From assembly GCF_008014675.1 (NCBI RefSeq), contig NZ_VOXD01000020.1, positions 54,843 through 118,842 on the forward strand: a DNA stretch of 64,000 bases. The letters are read 5' to 3'. The first letter of the stretch is position 1, and each line of letters begins with the position of its first letter. The position numbers and the translations under genes are program-made. The notes under the pieces are model-generated. The model was not told where the DNA came from and made no database searches. It worked only from the letters and a program-made list of their open reading frames with translations. The DNA comes from Neolewinella aurantiaca. GTDB taxonomy: Bacteria > Bacteroidota > Bacteroidia > Chitinophagales > Saprospiraceae. Of the stretch, positions 62,093-64,000 are shown one piece after another.

Positions 62093-63244
62093 ATGAAACC
62101 CTACTTACTGCCTTTATTGTGTCTTTTCATTCTGGGTTCGACCAATGTTCGGGCCCAAAGCCTGATTGATAAGGTTACCGATCTGATGGAGTTCAATATC
62201 GGTAAAACGCCGGAGGATACGTCGGCCTTCCAGACCAAGATAGTTTTTGCCCCAATCGTTTATTACGAACCAAACACCAGTTTTGGCTTTGGTTTCGGGG
62301 CGAGTTTATTGTTCAAGCCCAGGGGCGCGGGCCCGGAAACGCGGACGTCTAACATACCTGTGGGCATCAGTTATACCCTGAACAACCAGGTATTCTTTAC
62401 TTCGGGTTACACGGTCTTTTTTCCTCAGGAAAAATGGATTTTTCGTGGCAACCTGGATTACACCGATTTCCCGCGCGATTACTTCGGTATCGGCAACGGT
62501 ACTACCGAGGAGGACCGCAGCGTGATCACTTACCAGCAGATTCTGGTGGAACCATTACTGCTGCGTCAGGTGCTGCCCAAAATATTTGTCGGTGGAGGCT
62601 TCCGGTACGATCGGTTCTACAATACTGAGTTGCTGGAAGCAACGGACCTCCTGCCCGAGGGGGCGAACCTGCAGGACAGCCTGGGGAGCACGAGCTTCGG
62701 CCTGGAGTTCGCCGCTTCTTACGATAACCGGGACAACGTCGTCAACGCGCAACGAGGTACGCTGGTGGAATTTACCCAGGGATTCTACGGAAAGTCCCTT
62801 GGCGGTAGTAACACTTTTCAACTTTCGAAGGTGGACGTACGGGGATATAAAAGAACGGGCAAAAAGGGCGTAGTTGCCCTCAACGCCTTTGCCCGCTACG
62901 CTGCGGGCGACCCGCCACCCTACGAAATGAGTGAGCTTGGCGGCGATTTCCTTCTGCGTGGTTTCCCGGAAGGGCGGTTCCGCGACCGTCTGGCGCTGTT
63001 CGCCCAGGCGGAGTACCGCTGGCAGACCTGGCGAAGTATCGGCTTTGTCTTCTACGGCGGAGCGGGGCAGGTAGCCGAAGGGGCTGCTGACCTCGGCTTC
63101 GACCAACTGCGCTACTCGCTTGGTACCGGCCTCCGCGTTTTGATCATCCCCAGCGAGAATATTAACCTGCGGCTTGATTATGCTTATGGCTTTGGGCTTA
63201 GCTCGGGGAGTGGATTTTACCTGGGGTTGGGGGAAGCTTTCTAG
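62093..63244 (+). CDS. BamA/Omp85-like outer-membrane barrel protein without POTRA domains
   Basis: A 383-aa protein from the ATG at 62093, with a signal peptide (LLPLLCLFILGSTNVRAQ). A short linker is followed by a 16-strand-like barrel: YYEPNTSFGFGFGASLLF, PVGISYTLNNQVFFTSGY, FASYDNRDNVVNAQRGT-type strands, and the conserved LLRGFPEGRFRDRLALFAQAEYRW, which matches the VRGF/Y-type loop motif of Omp85 proteins. No POTRA domain precedes it, so it belongs to the short surface-antigen (bacterial surface antigen D15-like) group. It lies exactly between the two copies of the ligA 3' end. Confidence 0.85.
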   Translation: MKPYLLPLLCLFILGSTNVRAQSLIDKVTDLMEFNIGKTPEDTSAFQTKIVFAPIVYYEPNTSFGFGFGASLLFKPRGAGPETRTSNIPVGISYTLNNQVFFTSGYTVFFPQEKWIFRGNLDYTDFPRDYFGIGNGTTEEDRSVITYQQILVEPLLLRQVLPKIFVGGGFRYDRFYNTELLEATDLLPEGANLQDSLGSTSFGLEFAASYDNRDNVVNAQRGTLVEFTQGFYGKSLGGSNTFQLSKVDVRGYKRTGKKGVVALNAFARYAAGDPPPYEMSELGGDFLLRGFPEGRFRDRLALFAQAEYRWQTWRSIGFVFYGGAGQVAEGAADLGFDQLRYSLGTGLRVLIIPSENINLRLDYAYGFGLSSGSGFYLGLGEAF

Positions 63245-63322
63245 CGGTATGTCAACCCGTGCGGCACGCAGTGGCCGCGAACCCGCTCAGGCCGCGATTC
63301 AAATTCCTCGAATAACCGGGCA

Positions 63323-63603
63323 TCAACGTCCGCGCTACCGACGCTGACCGCCCTCAGGCGGAAGTAACCGAAGGCCCGTTTGTGGGCAAGAGCATGTTAT
63401 TCACGGGCTCCTTACAGCAAATGTCACGAAAAGAGGCGCAGGAGAAGGCGAAGAACGCAGGTGCAAGAATCGTTAGTGCCGTGTCGGGCAAGCTGGATAT
63501 TCTCGTCGTTGGCGAAAAGCCGGGCTCGAAGCTGAAGAAGGCGGAGGCGCTGGGTACGGTGAGGGTGATGACGGAGGGGGAGTTTTTGGAGGTGTTGGGG
63601 TGA
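63323..63603 (+). pseudogene. Duplicated 3' end of ligA (orphan BRCT domain)
   Basis: 63323-63603 aligns without gaps to 61755-62035, the last 281 bp of ligA. The first 100 or so bases are identical; later bases differ, mostly at third codon positions. An in-frame TAA at 63313-63315 precedes it and the only starts are internal (GTG at 63382), so it can encode at most a 73-aa BRCT fragment (GKSMLFTGSLQQMSRKEAQE...). Whether it is expressed is unknown; it is most simply a recombination remnant. Confidence 0.85.
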
Positions 63604-63644
63604 AAAAACTTGATTTTAGTTTTTGATTCTTATCTCCTACCTCT

Positions 63645-63684
63645 AAATTTCGGGAAATTTCGGGAAATTTCGGGAAATTTCGGG
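63645..63684. repeat. Four tandem copies of AAATTTCGGG
   Basis: A perfect 10-base tandem repeat, four copies, between the ligA remnant and the insertion sequence. Confidence 0.9.
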
Positions 63685-63787
63685 GAAGAGTAGGTTGTCT
63701 ACTGCTTAGCTTTAGGGTATCAACCTAATCAACTAGTAGTAAATGCATTTAAGTATTAAATACCGTTGATACAATAAACAAGCCTTA

Positions 63788-64000
63788 GAGCGTGTCTAAA
63801 ATTATGAAAATTTAGATATGAAGGCTGTCAGTCGTATCTTGTAAGTCGCTAAACACTACAAATATGACCAAGCAGTGGACTCGGTTGACTGACAGCCAGT
63901 GGAACGAAGTTAAAGATTATCTACCAATCAACCGCAAGACAAAACATCAACTCCGGGATGTACTTGACGCCATTCTGTGGCTGGTGCGTACCGGTACTCA
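63788..64000 (+). mobile_element. Left end of an IS5-family insertion sequence (truncated by the window)
   Basis: GAGCGTGTCTAAAA at 63788 looks like the terminal inverted repeat of IS5-group elements, preceded by TTA as a possible target duplication. The transposase gene starts 76 bases inside. The right end is outside the window, so the boundaries are provisional. Confidence 0.65.
63864..64000 (+). CDS. IS5-family transposase, N-terminal part (partial)
   Basis: The ATG at 63864 opens a frame that runs off the window (45 complete codons). The protein begins MTKQWTRLTDSQWNEVKDYL and continues with KHQLRDVLDAILWLVRTGTQ. This is the DUF4096 domain at the start of IS5/IS1031-type DDE transposases, in which L[TS]D.QW..... 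and L..VLDAI.W..R.G are hallmarks. Catalytic DDE residues would lie beyond the window. Whether the element is intact cannot be judged. Confidence 0.85.
   Translation, partial: MTKQWTRLTDSQWNEVKDYLPINRKTKHQLRDVLDAILWLVRTGT

Noticed and set aside
63645..63684. CRISPR-like array or origin iterons
   Set aside because: Only four adjoining 10-base units without spacers, and no replication gene nearby.

Overview
The window looks like a chromosomal segment from a GC-rich member of the Bacteroidota, most likely a Saprospiria/Lewinella-type marine bacterium. The evidence is type IX secretion (T9SS) sorting domains of both type A and type B, a PorP/SprF-family protein beside a giant cell-surface protein, a DUF5916 protein, a Rho factor with a long Arg/Gly-rich insert, and several exact copies of the Bacteroidota -7 promoter element TAnnTTTG close upstream of genes. 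No rRNA, tRNA or CRISPR array was seen. Genus-level placement is inference.

Layout. 1-8.6 kb: the end of a DUF5916 outer-membrane protein, trmB, a short-chain dehydrogenase, a small membrane protein, a sugar nucleotidyltransferase, an SH3-domain protein, an LpxD-type acyltransferase, and a rhomboid protease/endonuclease-phosphatase pair. 8.6-13 kb (minus strand): holB, ricT and lpdA. 13.3-16.5 kb: pnuC, an AI-2E family permease, a four-helix membrane protein and a methyltransferase. 16.5-20.9 kb: pdxH, a DUF3108 protein overlapping a flippase-like membrane protein, and ruvC. 21-26.6 kb: a 1685-residue DUF4132 protein with a small conserved-looking partner. 26.9-35 kb: a 2.4-thousand-residue T9SS type B protein followed by a PorP/SprF protein. 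35.4-44 kb: gltX, a polysaccharide deacetylase, an EnvC-like activator, an MBL-fold hydrolase, the rimB-rimK pair and rho. 44.9-47.9 kb: serS, a YugP-type zinc peptidase and frr. 48.5-59.6 kb: a 3317-residue T9SS type A protein and a smaller T9SS type A protein. 59.9-64 kb: ligA, a BamA-like barrel gene, a second copy of the ligA 3' end, and the left end of an IS5-family insertion sequence.

The most unusual content lies between the genes. A GC-rich motif with core GCACCTGCGGCCGCGCC occurs about eleven times, mostly in gaps between transcription units and in both orientations; one copy is read in frame inside a coding sequence. A 30-bp perfect inverted repeat built from GGAAACTAG/GGAATTAG units follows the stop codon at 15644. 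The gap before holB holds a TACCTTTG promoter element and two hairpins with UUCG loops, all on the minus strand, which suggests a structured RNA. The ligA 3' end is duplicated around an outer-membrane barrel gene, as expected if a segment had integrated by recombination at ligA. The giant surface protein has a domain of different base composition nested inside one of its repeat modules.
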